Source of the DNA: Planctomycetota bacterium
Lineage (GTDB): Bacteria > Planctomycetota > UBA1135 > JACQFD01
DNA: 64,000 nucleotides
NCBI GenBank assembly: GCA_016200225.1
Contig: JACQFD010000039.1
Coordinates: 297,536-361,535, forward strand
Direction: 5' to 3'
Shown here: positions 1 to 9,773 of the stretch, in pieces
Layout: the number at the start of each line of letters is the position of its first letter
Position numbering within the stretch: position 1 is the first letter of the stretch
Made by a program: the position numbers and the translations under genes
Notes under the pieces: generated by a model
Database searches by the model: none
What the model was told of the DNA's origin: nothing
The model's input: the letters and a program-made list of their open reading frames with translations, nothing else

Positions 1-2
1 AT

Positions 3-1439
3 ACGAGCACCGGCGAGGTCGCGATCGGACAGGCGACCTGCATTCCCAACTTTGACCTCGAGGCGGCGAGCGCTGTCGTCGTCATCGGAAAGGGCGCCGG
101 ATGCGCGCAGTCGTTTATTGATACAACCGGACAAAACCGGCTGACGATGTTCACCGATTTCCAGCAGGAAGTGCCGCTGTCGCAGATTCTTAATCAACTG
201 ATCGCGCAGGATTTCTCCGCGCAGTTGCGACAATACGGAATGGTATCCATTTACAATAATGGCGACGCGATAACATTTACCGGGACCGGATGCGGCGCGT
301 ACGCGAACGGCGTCGTCGGCCAGATCGGAACATTAAAATATGCGATTCAAGGCAACGTGCTGACGGGCCAGCCTGTGATCACGCTCGCCGAACAGGCGGT
401 TATCAATACTCCGGGCGACGTCGGCCAGAAACTTCTCGCGGCGATGCAGGCGGCGGCTTCGATGGGCGGCGACGGACGCTGTTCGTGCAGTCCGAGCAAT
501 CCGACCGGCTGCGGCTCGCCGCCGCCGACGTTTACGAAGTCGGCGGACACCGGTTATATGCTCATCGGACGCATGGGCGACGTCGACGGCACTTGTAATA
601 CTACAGTTGGCTGCGCGAGCGGAACGTATTATATGAATTTGAAGGCGATCGGCGGCACGACGTCGCCGGATCCCGTGTTGACGCTCACGAGCATGTATAC
701 GATCTGGCGCAACGGATGGCGAAACCACGCGGATCACGTCAAGTCGACAGTAACTTTTGGCGCGGCCGGTCTGCCGGCGGACGGCATGTCGCAGACGACG
801 ATGACGATTTCGTTAATCGATATCAACGGCAGTCCCGTGAACCACGGCGGGGCGAATATTACAGTTCAGCACGACACAGGGAGCGCCGGCAGTTGCACGA
901 TCGGGCCGGTGACGCCGGTTTCGAACGGAATTTATAATGTACAATTGACCGCGGGCGCGACGAAAGGAATGGATAAATTCAAAATCGTCGTCAACGACGG
1001 AAAAGGGAATGTTTTGTTATATCCGTCGCCGAAGATTCCGATCAGCGCGCTTTGTAATAATTACGGATCGGGAACTCCGGGCGCCGGAAACGTCGTGCCG
1101 GGAATGATGTGCAGCGGCGCGTCGGTCGTCGGCAATCCAAACTTTGGATTTGTCGTCCAGTACACGGCGCCCGGCTCGCCCGTGATCGCATACGCCGCGC
1201 AGAATCCGGCGTCGATTCCGTTTGGAACTCTCGGAACGCTTCTAATCGATCCGACGACGATCGCGTGGGGAAGTTTGATCGTGAATAGCGACATTAACGG
1301 ACTCGCCGCGATCTCGGCGTCGATTCCATCCGATCCGGCGCTTTCCGGGATGCACGCTTACGTTCAAGCGCTCATCCTCGATCCCGGCGCCGAAATCGGC
1401 GTGAGCGCGACGCAGGGTTTGGACATCGAATTATTGTAA
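3..1439 (+). CDS. Secreted protein with Ig-like (Big_1-type) domain, 5' truncated by window edge
   Basis: The reading frame is open from the first bases of the window with no stop before the first ATG at 147, so the gene starts upstream and at least 478 residues are visible. The middle has many Gly, Ser, Thr and Cys residues. A segment around 760-1010 (…LPADGMSQTTMTISLID… to …KIVVNDGKG…) has the look of an invasin/Big_1 bacterial Ig-like domain, with the usual 'A-DG-S-TTM' opening. The C-terminus (…LDPGAEIGVSATQGLDIEL) resembles the closing strand of a beta-sandwich module seen in planctomycete extracellular proteins; that comparison is from memory. It ends 2 bases before the convergent DedA gene. 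Function is unknown; surface or exported location is inferred. Confidence 0.7.
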   Translation, partial: TSTGEVAIGQATCIPNFDLEAASAVVVIGKGAGCAQSFIDTTGQNRLTMFTDFQQEVPLSQILNQLIAQDFSAQLRQYGMVSIYNNGDAITFTGTGCGAYANGVVGQIGTLKYAIQGNVLTGQPVITLAEQAVINTPGDVGQKLLAAMQAAASMGGDGRCSCSPSNPTGCGSPPPTFTKSADTGYMLIGRMGDVDGTCNTTVGCASGTYYMNLKAIGGTTSPDPVLTLTSMYTIWRNGWRNHADHVKSTVTFGAAGLPADGMSQTTMTISLIDINGSPVNHGGANITVQHDTGSAGSCTIGPVTPVSNGIYNVQLTAGATKGMDKFKIVVNDGKGNVLLYPSPKIPISALCNNYGSGTPGAGNVVPGMMCSGASVVGNPNFGFVVQYTAPGSPVIAYAAQNPASIPFGTLGTLLIDPTTIAWGSLIVNSDINGLAAISASIPSDPALSGMHAYVQALILDPGAEIGVSATQGLDIELL

Positions 1440-1441
1440 TA

Positions 1442-2089
1442 TTATAAATTCGCCGGCGCCTTGACGCGCTTTTTCTTGAATATTACGACCAGAAGATACA
1501 AAACTCCGATGAGCGCGACGGCGGCGACGAACCACTTGAGCTGATCCTTGATGACGTGGATCATGTCTTCGGGTGAATTTAACAATTCGGGCCGTTTTCC
1601 TATGATTTCCTGGCCGAACCACGCGAGTACGGCGCACCAGATTCCGGCGCCGGCTATGGTTACAACGCTGAATTTCCAAAACGACATCTTAAAGATTCCC
1701 GCCGGAATGGATATCAAATGGCGGACGACCGGCAGAAGTCTTGCGACAAATACACCGGGCAATCCGAAGTCGGTCACCCACGCTTCCGCGAGTTGAAAGT
1801 TCTTTTCCGAGATCAATACATATTTCCCGAATTTACGAATGAGCGGAACGCCGAGCCATTGCGCCGCCCAGTAACTGACGGCGGAGCCGAAGTAACTTCC
1901 AAACGTTCCCGCCGCGACCACGCCCCAGAAACTCATGCGACCCTGCGCCGCCCAGAACGCGGCGGGCGGCATCACGATTTCCGAAGGGACTGGAATGATC
2001 GAACTTTCCATTGCCATCAACAAGAACACGCCGAAGTAGCCCCACTGATCCACCAAATGGAACCACCAGCTCAGGAATTCATGCATCAT
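1442..2089 (-). CDS. DedA family (VTT/SNARE-associated) membrane protein
   Basis: This 215-residue integral membrane protein has the two DedA signatures: an early acidic/proline segment (ESSIIPVPSE, about residues 28-37) and the arginine-containing segment FVARLLPVVRH (about 113-123) followed by GIFKM. Hydrophobic stretches occur near 15-40, 55-75, 140-165 and 185-205, and the basic tail ends KKKRVKAP. DedA proteins contribute to membrane homeostasis, and several act as lipid-carrier (undecaprenyl phosphate) or phospholipid scramblases; which activity applies here cannot be told. The start is the first of two consecutive ATG codons. It is convergent with the preceding secreted-protein gene. 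Confidence 0.9.
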   Translation of the reverse strand: MMHEFLSWWFHLVDQWGYFGVFLLMAMESSIIPVPSEIVMPPAAFWAAQGRMSFWGVVAAGTFGSYFGSAVSYWAAQWLGVPLIRKFGKYVLISEKNFQLAEAWVTDFGLPGVFVARLLPVVRHLISIPAGIFKMSFWKFSVVTIAGAGIWCAVLAWFGQEIIGKRPELLNSPEDMIHVIKDQLKWFVAAVALIGVLYLLVVIFKKKRVKAPANL

Positions 2090-2347
2090 CGGGATTTTTC
2101 GTTCGGTTTTGGGCGGCGCGGCATTCGTGGTTTTCGAGGCGAAACCCTACCACATCCAGTATTCGGCGTTCGACCTTCGACAGAAGTTGACGAAATAGAA
2201 TTTCGGAACGCAAATTGAGCTAGGATGCGCCTTCCCAACTTCTTCCACCCTGAAGCTGGTTGTTTTCGCACCATCGACGTGTTGGTTCGCAACGCGTTGA
2301 CGCAATCGGAAACACAGTTTCGCATATAACAAATCAAGGACCAACCG

Positions 2348-3466
2348 ATGCTCCTAGCCGCGGCGCTTTTCATTTGCCAGAGCACAACAGTAGAGTCGTT
2401 TTCCTTAAATTTACAAAATTCCGCGCCGGCGGCGGGTGATGAAGACAGCCGCGCATCCATGGCGCTGACAGAAATTCTAAAGGAAAACGATTCGTTAAAA
2501 TTTGACTACTCCGCCGTCGTGGCGCACAGAGATGCGCGCGCCGATGTGCCGGCAGGCGAGAGTACCGTTTCTCCCAAAGCTACATTTCTCTCGACGCGCG
2601 AGCGTTTTCACGCGGACCTGAAATCCGAGACGAAAATCGGCGACACGAACGTCACCGGCCTTTTGGATGGATTGCGGGGATTTGAACATTTCTATAATCC
2701 CGTTGGCCAACCGGTTTATTTTGAAACGCCGTTTAACGAGTCCGGACTTCGTCCGTTATTCATGCATCATTTGGTTCCGACGACGTCGCAGATCGGCGGC
2801 GGCCATATCGACGTCCTCGCGGTGCAGGCGCGCTTCGCGATCACGGAGCGACTTGGGTTCATCGCAACAAAAGATGGGCGCAGTTGGGTTCGCGTCGGCG
2901 CGATGCCGGATGCGGACGGTTGGAACGATATTGCGATCGGCCTCAAATATGTAGCGATCGCGGATCGCGAAAATGATTTTGTATTGACGCCAGGCATTCG
3001 CTGGATGTGGTCGAACGGAACGCGCAAGATTCTGCAGGGCCAGCGCCAGGAATTCAGTCCGTTCGTCAGCGCCGCGAAGGGATTCGATAAATTACATTTG
3101 ATCGGTAATATTACACTTCGCACGCCTGACACGGGTTCCGGAAACGAAGTTATCCAATGGGACGCGCACGCCGATTATGAGATCGCGCCGCAGTCGCTCC
3201 CGGGCGTCGCGCCGATCGTGGAACTCCACGGCATTCATTATCTGACCGACGGCGACACCATTCCACTCAACGCGAGCGGCATCGATTATACAAATCTGGG
3301 CTCAAGCCGCGTCGCCGGAAGCAGCGTGGTCTGGATTGAATTTGGAGCGCGCGCAAAATTCTCGCCGAATTTCTCGATCGGCGCCGTCTACGGATGGGCG
3401 CTCACGAATCGCGAAGGCGACATCTTCGACGAGCGATTCACAGTCGATTTCGAAATCAAGTGGTAA
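2348..3466 (+). CDS. Probable outer-membrane beta-barrel protein (hypothetical)
   Basis: This is a 372-residue protein. A short N-terminal hydrophobic segment (LLAAALFIC) could be part of a signal peptide. From about residue 140 to the end the sequence alternates polar and hydrophobic residues in strands separated by turns (…RFAITERLGFIAT…, …DFVLTPGIRWMWS…, …LHLIGNITLRT…). It closes with an aromatic C-terminal residue (FEIKW), as expected for a barrel inserted by BamA. AAGGA lies 7 bases before the ATG and supports this start. No enzyme motif is visible, and family membership is not recognised. It is followed by a strong intrinsic terminator shared with the convergent peptidase gene. Confidence 0.75.
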   Translation: MLLAAALFICQSTTVESFSLNLQNSAPAAGDEDSRASMALTEILKENDSLKFDYSAVVAHRDARADVPAGESTVSPKATFLSTRERFHADLKSETKIGDTNVTGLLDGLRGFEHFYNPVGQPVYFETPFNESGLRPLFMHHLVPTTSQIGGGHIDVLAVQARFAITERLGFIATKDGRSWVRVGAMPDADGWNDIAIGLKYVAIADRENDFVLTPGIRWMWSNGTRKILQGQRQEFSPFVSAAKGFDKLHLIGNITLRTPDTGSGNEVIQWDAHADYEIAPQSLPGVAPIVELHGIHYLTDGDTIPLNASGIDYTNLGSSRVAGSSVVWIEFGARAKFSPNFSIGAVYGWALTNREGDIFDERFTVDFEIKW

Positions 3467-3521
3467 ACGATCGGAATGAGTATCATCGATTGAATGGCTA
3501 AATTCAATCGAAGATAATAAT

Positions 3522-3558
3522 AAAAAAGACCGCGGCGAAAAACGTCGCGGTTTTTTTT
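3522..3558. terminator. Bidirectional intrinsic terminator
   Basis: A 9-bp stem (ACCGCGGCG pairing with CGTCGCGGT, one G-U) closes a loop of five A. It has a T run on the right and an A run on the left, so it can work for both strands. It lies between the convergent barrel-protein and M28 peptidase genes. Confidence 0.85.
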
Positions 3559-3573
3559 ATTTTGTAAAAATAA

Positions 3574-5214
3574 CTATTTCGAAACCGGCCGCCGCGGCGC
3601 GCGCGCGAATTCGTCGCCGGGGTTGTACGCGGGAACGAACGTCGAATTGGCGAGGCGCAGGCCGATACAATAACAAAACTGCGCGAGGCGGGCCGGAGCG
3701 ACGCAGTCCCACGATGGATCATAATTATCGGAGGGGCGATGATAATGTTCCTTGCGGTAAGTTTCTTCGCGTTCGCGGCCCCACGATTCGGGATGGCCTT
3801 TATACTTGTATCCGGCGCCGACGCTGATCGCGGGTACGCCGATTTTTGCAAAACTAAAGTGGTCCGAACGGAAGAAATATCCCTGCGCAGGATTTCGATC
3901 GTTAATGATCGTAAGCCCGAGTTCGGCGGCGGTATTTTGTATGATTTGCCGCATGGACGAGCGGTCGTAACCGAGCGGCGCGACTTCGAGGGGATCGCCC
4001 GACATCGGCAGTCCGTCCATGTTTAGATTTGCAATAATTTTGGACGGATCGACGGTCGGATGAAATGCGAAATATTCGGATCCGCGGAGTCCGCCCTCCT
4101 CGGCGGTCACCCATGTAAATAATATCGAGCGCGACGGCCGCGGGCCCTCCGCGAAAACGCGCGCGACTTCGAGAAGCGCCGCGCAGCCGCTCGCATTGTC
4201 GACGGCGCCATTACAAATCGAGTCGCCATTCTCGGGCGTCGCGAATCCCAAATGATCGTAATGCGCGGAGAAAATAATATATTCTCCCGCGCGCGCCGGA
4301 TCCGATCCGGGGAGAACCGCGACGACGTTTTGCGTCGGAATCGGCCGCGTTTTCGCATTCATTTCGAACGACGCGGAAATATTTGTAGGAATCGCCGCGA
4401 ATCCCGGCGCCTCGGCCTGCGATCTTAATTTTAAAATGTCGAGTCCCGCGCGCGCGAGCGCATCCTGCGCCGCGCGTTCCGTGATCCACGCCGCGCACGA
4501 AAGCGCGTGCCGGCCCTCGGGTCCCGGATAGGGGCGTTCGCGGCCCCACGAATTGCGGACGACAGGCCACCCGTAGCCCGCCGCCTCATCTGTATGAATG
4601 AGCAGCGCGCCCCCGGCGCCGCGCCGCGTCGCTTCCTCGAATTTATACGTCCATCGGCCATAATAAGTAAGCGCGGGTCCCGCGAATAATTTACTATTCG
4701 GATCGTCGCGCCCGGGCTCGTTTGCGAGAATCAACACTACTTTTCCGCGGACGTCGACGCCCGCGTAATCGTTCCATTGATATTCTGGAGCTACAATTCC
4801 GTAACCTACGAATACGACCTGGCCTTCGAATCGCGTGCTCTCGCGCAAAGTCTCGTCGGCGCCGACGAAGTCCTCGAGGTATTTTAACTTTTCGCCGGGT
4901 TTGCCCGGACAGTCGAGACTGACCGTGCTCGTCGAAGTTGTATCAATTCCGATCAGCGGAACGTTTTGATAATAACTATGATTTTCGCCGCCGGGCGCGA
5001 GCCGCAGCAGCGCCGCCTGCGTCGCGATGTATTTTGCGGCGAGGTCGCCGCCGCGGGCGCCCGGAAGCCGGCCCTCGAGCGCGTCGTCCGCGAGGAACGC
5101 GACGTGGGCGCGGATGTTTTCGGGGTTGAGTCCGGCGAATTCGCCCGCGTCGCGCGGCGCCGCCGCGCAGGCCGCGAGAATACAACAAAAAACACCCGGC
5201 AGTTTCGTTCGCAT
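3574..5214 (-). CDS. M28 family zinc aminopeptidase with PA domain, lipoprotein
   Basis: This 546-residue exported peptidase starts at MRTKLPGVFC. A short signal peptide ends in a lipobox (LAAC, Cys16), so it is probably membrane anchored. A PA-type insert covers roughly residues 130-250 (VVFVGYGIVAPEYQWNDYAG). The di-zinc catalytic core carries H318 and D320 (SAHYDH), D339 (VDNASG), the catalytic Glu pair E372-E373 (TAEEGG), D400 (NMDG) and H452 (RSDHFSF). These are the expected M28 ligands, so it should be active, probably on peptides at the cell surface. The open frame extends further upstream into carA, but the lipobox places the start at 5214. It is the last gene of a five-gene minus-strand run, 19 bases after carA. 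Confidence 0.9.
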   Translation of the reverse strand: MRTKLPGVFCCILAACAAAPRDAGEFAGLNPENIRAHVAFLADDALEGRLPGARGGDLAAKYIATQAALLRLAPGGENHSYYQNVPLIGIDTTSTSTVSLDCPGKPGEKLKYLEDFVGADETLRESTRFEGQVVFVGYGIVAPEYQWNDYAGVDVRGKVVLILANEPGRDDPNSKLFAGPALTYYGRWTYKFEEATRRGAGGALLIHTDEAAGYGWPVVRNSWGRERPYPGPEGRHALSCAAWITERAAQDALARAGLDILKLRSQAEAPGFAAIPTNISASFEMNAKTRPIPTQNVVAVLPGSDPARAGEYIIFSAHYDHLGFATPENGDSICNGAVDNASGCAALLEVARVFAEGPRPSRSILFTWVTAEEGGLRGSEYFAFHPTVDPSKIIANLNMDGLPMSGDPLEVAPLGYDRSSMRQIIQNTAAELGLTIINDRNPAQGYFFRSDHFSFAKIGVPAISVGAGYKYKGHPESWGREREETYRKEHYHRPSDNYDPSWDCVAPARLAQFCYCIGLRLANSTFVPAYNPGDEFARAPRRPVSK

Positions 5215-5233
5215 GGGCCCGGCGGATGCTAAT

Positions 5234-6367
5234 TTAAGAAACCGGATTCGCTTCGACGAGTTCGAGAAAACGTCCGAATAGATATTGCGAATCCTGCGGG
5301 CCCGGCGACGCCTCCGGATGATACTGAACGGAGAAAACCGGCAATTCGCGGTGTCGCATTCCCTCGATGGAATTATCATTAAGATTACGGTGGGTCACCT
5401 GAAGTTCGGCGCAGCGGTCTGCCACGACTTCATACGAATGATTTTGAGAAGTGATTTCGATTTTCTTAGTTTCCAAATCCTGAACGGGATGATTCGCGCC
5501 GTGGTGTCCGAACGGCATTTTTCGCGTCGAGGCGCCGAAGACATGGCCGAGAATCTGGTGTCCGAGGCAGATGCCGAATATCGGAATCCGGCGTTTCGCG
5601 ATCGCGCGAATGGTTGGAAAAACGGACGTCACCGCCGCGGGATCGCCCGGGCCGTTCGATAAGAATACGCCGTCGGGACGGCACGCGAGAACATCGGTTT
5701 CGCTCGTGCGCGCGGGCACGACGGTGACGTCGAAGCCGGTCTCGACGAGCCCGCGGAGAATATTACGTTTGATGCCGAAATCGAATGCAACAATTTTGTG
5801 GCGCCTGGCCGGACGCCGGCGTTCCTCGCCGGGCGATAAGTTAATATAACCCTCCGTCCAATCGTAGCGTTTTTCGCAGCTCACGGTCGAAGCGAGATCG
5901 ACGCCGTCGAGACCCTGCCAGCGCCGCACTTTTTCGAGCAGCGATTTTTCGTTTAAATCTGTTGTTGATAGTATGCCTTTAACGAGTCCGTCGCGGATTC
6001 TTCGTGTTAATAATCGCGTGTCGATCCCTTCGATGGCGACGACGCCGTTGCGGGCGAGATACTCGGGCAGCGATTCGCGGCTCCGGTAGCTGCTCGGCTG
6101 CCGGCACATGTCGCGGACGACGAAAGCTTCCAAGAACGTGCCGCGGCTTTCTTCATCTTCCGGGTTCGTGCCGTAATTGCCGATGTGCGGATACGTCATT
6201 AATACAATTTGTCCGCGGTAGGATGGATCTGTAGCGATCTCCTGATAACCGGACATTGCAGTATTAAATACAAGTTCGCCGATGCGCTCGCCCGCGGCGC
6301 CGCATGCGCGCCCGCGAAACACGAGACCATCGTCGAGGACGAGGAGGGCCGGACCGGATTCCACCAT
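5234..6367 (-). CDS. carA: Carbamoyl-phosphate synthase small (glutaminase) subunit
   Basis: The protein has 377 residues, the normal family length. The N-terminal CPSase small domain (residues 1-150, e.g. GELVFNTAMSGYQEIATDPSY) is followed by a class I glutamine amidotransferase domain with nucleophile Cys267 (GICLGHQ) and the His350/Glu352 pair (SVQYHPEA). It hydrolyses glutamine and channels ammonia to the large subunit CarB for arginine and pyrimidine synthesis. carB is not in the window. It sits between larB (81-base gap) and the M28 peptidase (19-base gap), probably in one transcript. Confidence 0.97.
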   Translation of the reverse strand: MVESGPALLVLDDGLVFRGRACGAAGERIGELVFNTAMSGYQEIATDPSYRGQIVLMTYPHIGNYGTNPEDEESRGTFLEAFVVRDMCRQPSSYRSRESLPEYLARNGVVAIEGIDTRLLTRRIRDGLVKGILSTTDLNEKSLLEKVRRWQGLDGVDLASTVSCEKRYDWTEGYINLSPGEERRRPARRHKIVAFDFGIKRNILRGLVETGFDVTVVPARTSETDVLACRPDGVFLSNGPGDPAAVTSVFPTIRAIAKRRIPIFGICLGHQILGHVFGASTRKMPFGHHGANHPVQDLETKKIEITSQNHSYEVVADRCAELQVTHRNLNDNSIEGMRHRELPVFSVQYHPEASPGPQDSQYLFGRFLELVEANPVS

Positions 6368-6448
6368 TTTGCGGCAAAAGGATAACCCATCGCCGCCTCG
6401 AAGGAGAAGGACGGCGAGTCGTCGCTCGAAAGCGCCGACGAACGGGGT

Positions 6449-7198
6449 TTACGCGCGCGCGATCATGCCGGCGAGGTAACCGGCGCCGAAGCCGTTGTCG
6501 ATGTTGACGACGGAGACTCCGGCGGCGCAGGAATTCATCATGGTTAACAATGGCGCGATGCCGCCGAAACTCGCGCCGTAACCGACGCTCGTCGGCACGG
6601 CGATGACGGGGCGCCGCACGAGGCCGCCGACGACGGACGCGAGCGCGCCCTCCATTCCGGCGATAACAATTATCGCGCGCGCCTTTCGAATTGTAGGAAT
6701 CAACGGAATCAAACGATGCAAGCCCGCGACGCCGCAGTCGAACGCCGTTTCGACGCGCACGCCGAACATCAGGGCGGTGACGCGCGCTTCCTCGGCCACC
6801 GGAATGTCGCTCGTTCCGGCAGTTACTATAAATACCATCGATCTGCGGGCGCGTTCGGCGCGCCCGCGGCGGACGGCGACGATCCGCGCTACATCATAAT
6901 ATTTCGCCTCCGGCGCGATTTCGCGAACCGCCAGAAACGCCTCCTCGGACGCGCGCGTCACGAGGAGCCGGTCGGTTCGCCGCAGAATGGCCGCGGCGAT
7001 TTGTGCAATTTGTTTCGGCGACTTGCGCGCTCCAAAGATAACTTCCGGGAATCCGCAGCGCGATTCGCGGCCCGTGTCGACTCTCGCGAAATGTAAATTT
7101 ACAGAATCCGTCGTTCGGAGGCGTTCCGCGGCCTCGTCGGGCGCGATTTTTCCGGCCGCGACGCGCCGCATCAGTAATTTTAATTCTTTTGGATTCAC
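6449..7198 (-). CDS. larB: Nickel-pincer cofactor biosynthesis protein LarB (AIR carboxylase-like)
   Basis: The protein has 249 residues. The C-terminal PurE-like half has the family hallmarks GTSDIPVAEEA, DCGVAGLHR, GMEGALASVVGGLV, VPTSVGYGASFGG and NSCAAGVSVVNIDNGFGAG. The N-terminal half is the LarB-specific helical part (KSPKQIAQIAAAIL). LarB carboxylates nicotinic acid adenine dinucleotide, the first step to the nickel-pincer nucleotide of lactate racemase and related epimerases. The start is GTG. The partners larC, larE and a larA-type enzyme are not in the window. It lies 16 bases downstream of tsaD. Confidence 0.93.
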   Translation of the reverse strand: MNPKELKLLMRRVAAGKIAPDEAAERLRTTDSVNLHFARVDTGRESRCGFPEVIFGARKSPKQIAQIAAAILRRTDRLLVTRASEEAFLAVREIAPEAKYYDVARIVAVRRGRAERARRSMVFIVTAGTSDIPVAEEARVTALMFGVRVETAFDCGVAGLHRLIPLIPTIRKARAIIVIAGMEGALASVVGGLVRRPVIAVPTSVGYGASFGGIAPLLTMMNSCAAGVSVVNIDNGFGAGYLAGMIARA

Positions 7199-7214
7199 GG
7201 CGGATCGATAAACT

Positions 7215-8243
7215 TTACAATACCGCTCCCGTCGACCGCGCGGCCATGTCGAGACCGTCGCGTCTGCCGTCCATGTATAACTTCCAACCCATCCCCGCGA
7301 TCATCGCGGCGTTGTCCGCGCAGAGTTCGGTCCGCGGAATAAACAATTCGACGCCGATGGCGGCGCAGGATTCGCGCAATTTCGATCGTAACAATTGATT
7401 GCACGCGACGCCGCCGCCCGCGATCAGCGCTTTCGCGCCGCACGCGCGCGCGGCCTTCATCGCCGTTTCGACGAGATGATCGACGGCGGCGCACTGAAAC
7501 GCGGTCGCGATTTCCGCGACGTCCGCATTGGATAATTCCCGCTTCGTTCCGGCCGGCGGATGGATTCGATAACGAACCGCGGTCTTCAATCCGCTGAATG
7601 AAAAATCGAACTCTCCGCTCGAAACGCGCGGTTTGTTAAAATTCGCGCCGCGCCGGTTGATATCTTTTATATCAAATCCTTTCGCCGCGTTTTCGATGCT
7701 CGGCCCGCCCGGATAGGCCAGTCCAAGCATCGCGGCGACTTTATCGAACGCCTCTCCGGCCGCATCGTCGCACGTCGAACCTAATATTTCGAAATTCGAC
7801 ATCGACTGAAATTGATATAACGCCGTGTGGCCGCCCGACGCGACGAGCGCCACGGAGGGCGACGGAATTTCGCCGTTTTCCATCGCCGCGGCATACAAAT
7901 GCGCGGCGAGATGCTCGACGCCGACGATTGGAATATTAAGATACCACGCGAGCGATTTCGCCGCTGTGACGCCGACCAGCAGCGCGCCGATCAAACCCGG
8001 TTCGCGAGTTACGGCGATCAGTTCGATATCGTTTAAAGTTACATTTGCTTTCTCGAGCGCCGATTGGATCACCGGGAGAATCATTACCAAATGCCCGCGG
8101 CTCGCGATCTCGGGAACCACGCCGCGAAACGGCGCGTGGAGTTTCGCCTGCGATGCGACGATCGACGAAAGCACCTCCCGACCGTCCCGCACCACGGCCG
8201 CGGCCGTTTCGTCGCAGGAGCTTTCGATCCCGAGCGTCAACAT
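7215..8243 (-). CDS. tsaD: tRNA N6-adenosine threonylcarbamoyltransferase TsaD
   Basis: The protein has 342 residues and an ASKHA fold. The start MLTLGIESSCDETAAAVV is diagnostic. The metal-binding HxxxH is at His111/His115 (VEHLAAHLYAA), and the nucleotide-binding GGHT and GGVACNQ loops are present near residues 135 and 275. It transfers the threonylcarbamoyl group to A37 of tRNAs that read ANN codons, together with TsaB and TsaE. It follows the S41 protease gene by 34 bases and precedes larB by 16. Confidence 0.98.
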   Translation of the reverse strand: MLTLGIESSCDETAAAVVRDGREVLSSIVASQAKLHAPFRGVVPEIASRGHLVMILPVIQSALEKANVTLNDIELIAVTREPGLIGALLVGVTAAKSLAWYLNIPIVGVEHLAAHLYAAAMENGEIPSPSVALVASGGHTALYQFQSMSNFEILGSTCDDAAGEAFDKVAAMLGLAYPGGPSIENAAKGFDIKDINRRGANFNKPRVSSGEFDFSFSGLKTAVRYRIHPPAGTKRELSNADVAEIATAFQCAAVDHLVETAMKAARACGAKALIAGGGVACNQLLRSKLRESCAAIGVELFIPRTELCADNAAMIAGMGWKLYMDGRRDGLDMAARSTGAVL

Positions 8244-8277
8244 CGGAATATTAAATAATCAAAAAACAAAATAAATA

Positions 8278-9594
8278 TTACAGCCGCCGGTCCGGCGCGC
8301 GGTCGCCGCGTACGAGCGCGAGCGCCGCCTCCATCTGAGGATCGACAAAGAACGACTTTGGAGCCTGCCGCATGCCGCGCCGCCGCGCGACGTCGGTCTC
8401 GTATTTCGCCGGAACGTCGAACCGCGCCAGTCCGTTGATAACAACTCTCCGCTCCTCGCGCGACAGCCGAACTTCCACGTCGGGGGCGATGCCGCCGGCG
8501 CGCGTATCGTTTACATCTTCTTTTCGCGGCCGCTCCAGATTTCGTCCCGACGGCGTAAAGTAATATGCAGTCGTTATTTTTACATATGCGTGATTGTCTT
8601 CGAATCGTTTCAGCGCCTGCACGACGCCCTTGCCGTACGTCCGTTCGCCGACGACCGCCGCGAGCCCGTGATCGGAAAGCGCGGCCGTCAACACTTCGCT
8701 CGCGGACGCCGTTTCGCCGTTTACTAAAATAACCACCGGCATGCCCGCCAGCGTCGCGCGCTCGGCGACCGCCGCGTATTTCTTAATATTTTTCCGTCCG
8801 CGCGTTTCGTAAATATCGCCGGATTTGATAAATCGGTTGGCGATTTCGGCCGCCGAATCGAGCACGCCGCCGCCGTCGAAGCGCAAATCCATGATCAACA
8901 CTTTCAATCCCTGCGATTTTAACTGTTCAATGGCCGTGTCGAACTGTTGGGGCGTTTCCTCGGAAAAACTACCGATCCAAAGCCCGCCGATTCCGCGCTT
9001 TGGATCTAACATATGCACTTGACGGACCGACGGTTCGCGCATGACGGTTCGCTTAATTTCGACTTCCCGCGCTTTCGAATCGTCGGGCGCGTGCATCGTA
9101 ATTCTTACTTTTGTTCCTTCCGGACCGCGGATTCGATCTGTTAATTCAGTATCGAGGATTCGCTCGACCGGAACTCCGTCAATTGCAATAATCTGCGCGC
9201 CCGGAAGGAGTCCCGCTTGTTCGGCCGGCGAGCCCGGCTGCGGAAATAACACTTCGACGGCGTCCGAAATTTCCGGATCGAGCACGACTCCGATGCCGCC
9301 GAAGCGTCCGGTTGTCTCGACCTCCACTTGTTTGGATTCGCGTTCCTCGGGGTAATAACGCGAATAGTTATCAAGTCCTTCGACCATTCCGCGAATCGCG
9401 TCGCGCGCCAGATCGTCGCCGTTCACCGGTTCCACGTATTCGTCGAAGATGAGATCGCGGACCGCGAGAAGCCGCGCAAGCTCTCCGTCGGCGGATGCGC
9501 GTCTCGTCGCGAGGACACCGAGCGAAATAACCGCGACCAGCGCCAGCGCAAGGCTCGCGATCGAAAGCAATACTACGGGGTGAATTCGCCACAT
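8278..9594 (-). CDS. S41 family carboxy-terminal processing protease
   Basis: The 438-residue protein has one N-terminal membrane or signal segment (residues 5-28) and a PDZ domain (about 98-170, with GSPAEQAGLLPGAQIIAIDG). The S41 catalytic domain has the Ser/Lys dyad Ser297 (ETASASE) and Lys322 (TYGKG). It cleaves substrates near their C-terminus in the periplasm. Its length and domain order match CtpA-type proteases. It is the first gene of the S41-tsaD-larB-carA-M28 run. The opposite-strand EF-hand gene begins 180 bases upstream. Confidence 0.95.
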   Translation of the reverse strand: MWRIHPVVLLSIASLALALVAVISLGVLATRRASADGELARLLAVRDLIFDEYVEPVNGDDLARDAIRGMVEGLDNYSRYYPEERESKQVEVETTGRFGGIGVVLDPEISDAVEVLFPQPGSPAEQAGLLPGAQIIAIDGVPVERILDTELTDRIRGPEGTKVRITMHAPDDSKAREVEIKRTVMREPSVRQVHMLDPKRGIGGLWIGSFSEETPQQFDTAIEQLKSQGLKVLIMDLRFDGGGVLDSAAEIANRFIKSGDIYETRGRKNIKKYAAVAERATLAGMPVVILVNGETASASEVLTAALSDHGLAAVVGERTYGKGVVQALKRFEDNHAYVKITTAYYFTPSGRNLERPRKEDVNDTRAGGIAPDVEVRLSREERRVVINGLARFDVPAKYETDVARRRGMRQAPKSFFVDPQMEAALALVRGDRAPDRRL

Positions 9595-9773
9595 ATCCGG
9601 TGATGATGATTATGCGTCAATCGGAGAGAATAATCGCGCGCAACTCATTCCGGGTGTGCAATCAACACGTGCGCCGTTTCCAGACGCGATTTCTTCATAC
9701 CAGCGCGGTGCGATGCCGACAAAATGATTCATACCGATGTGCAATCGACACGGGATCATTGAAAATCGGTGAA

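Noticed and set aside
2297..2330. TTGACG … TATAAC as promoter of the barrel-protein gene
   Set aside because: The spacing is 22 bases, too long for a sigma-70 promoter.
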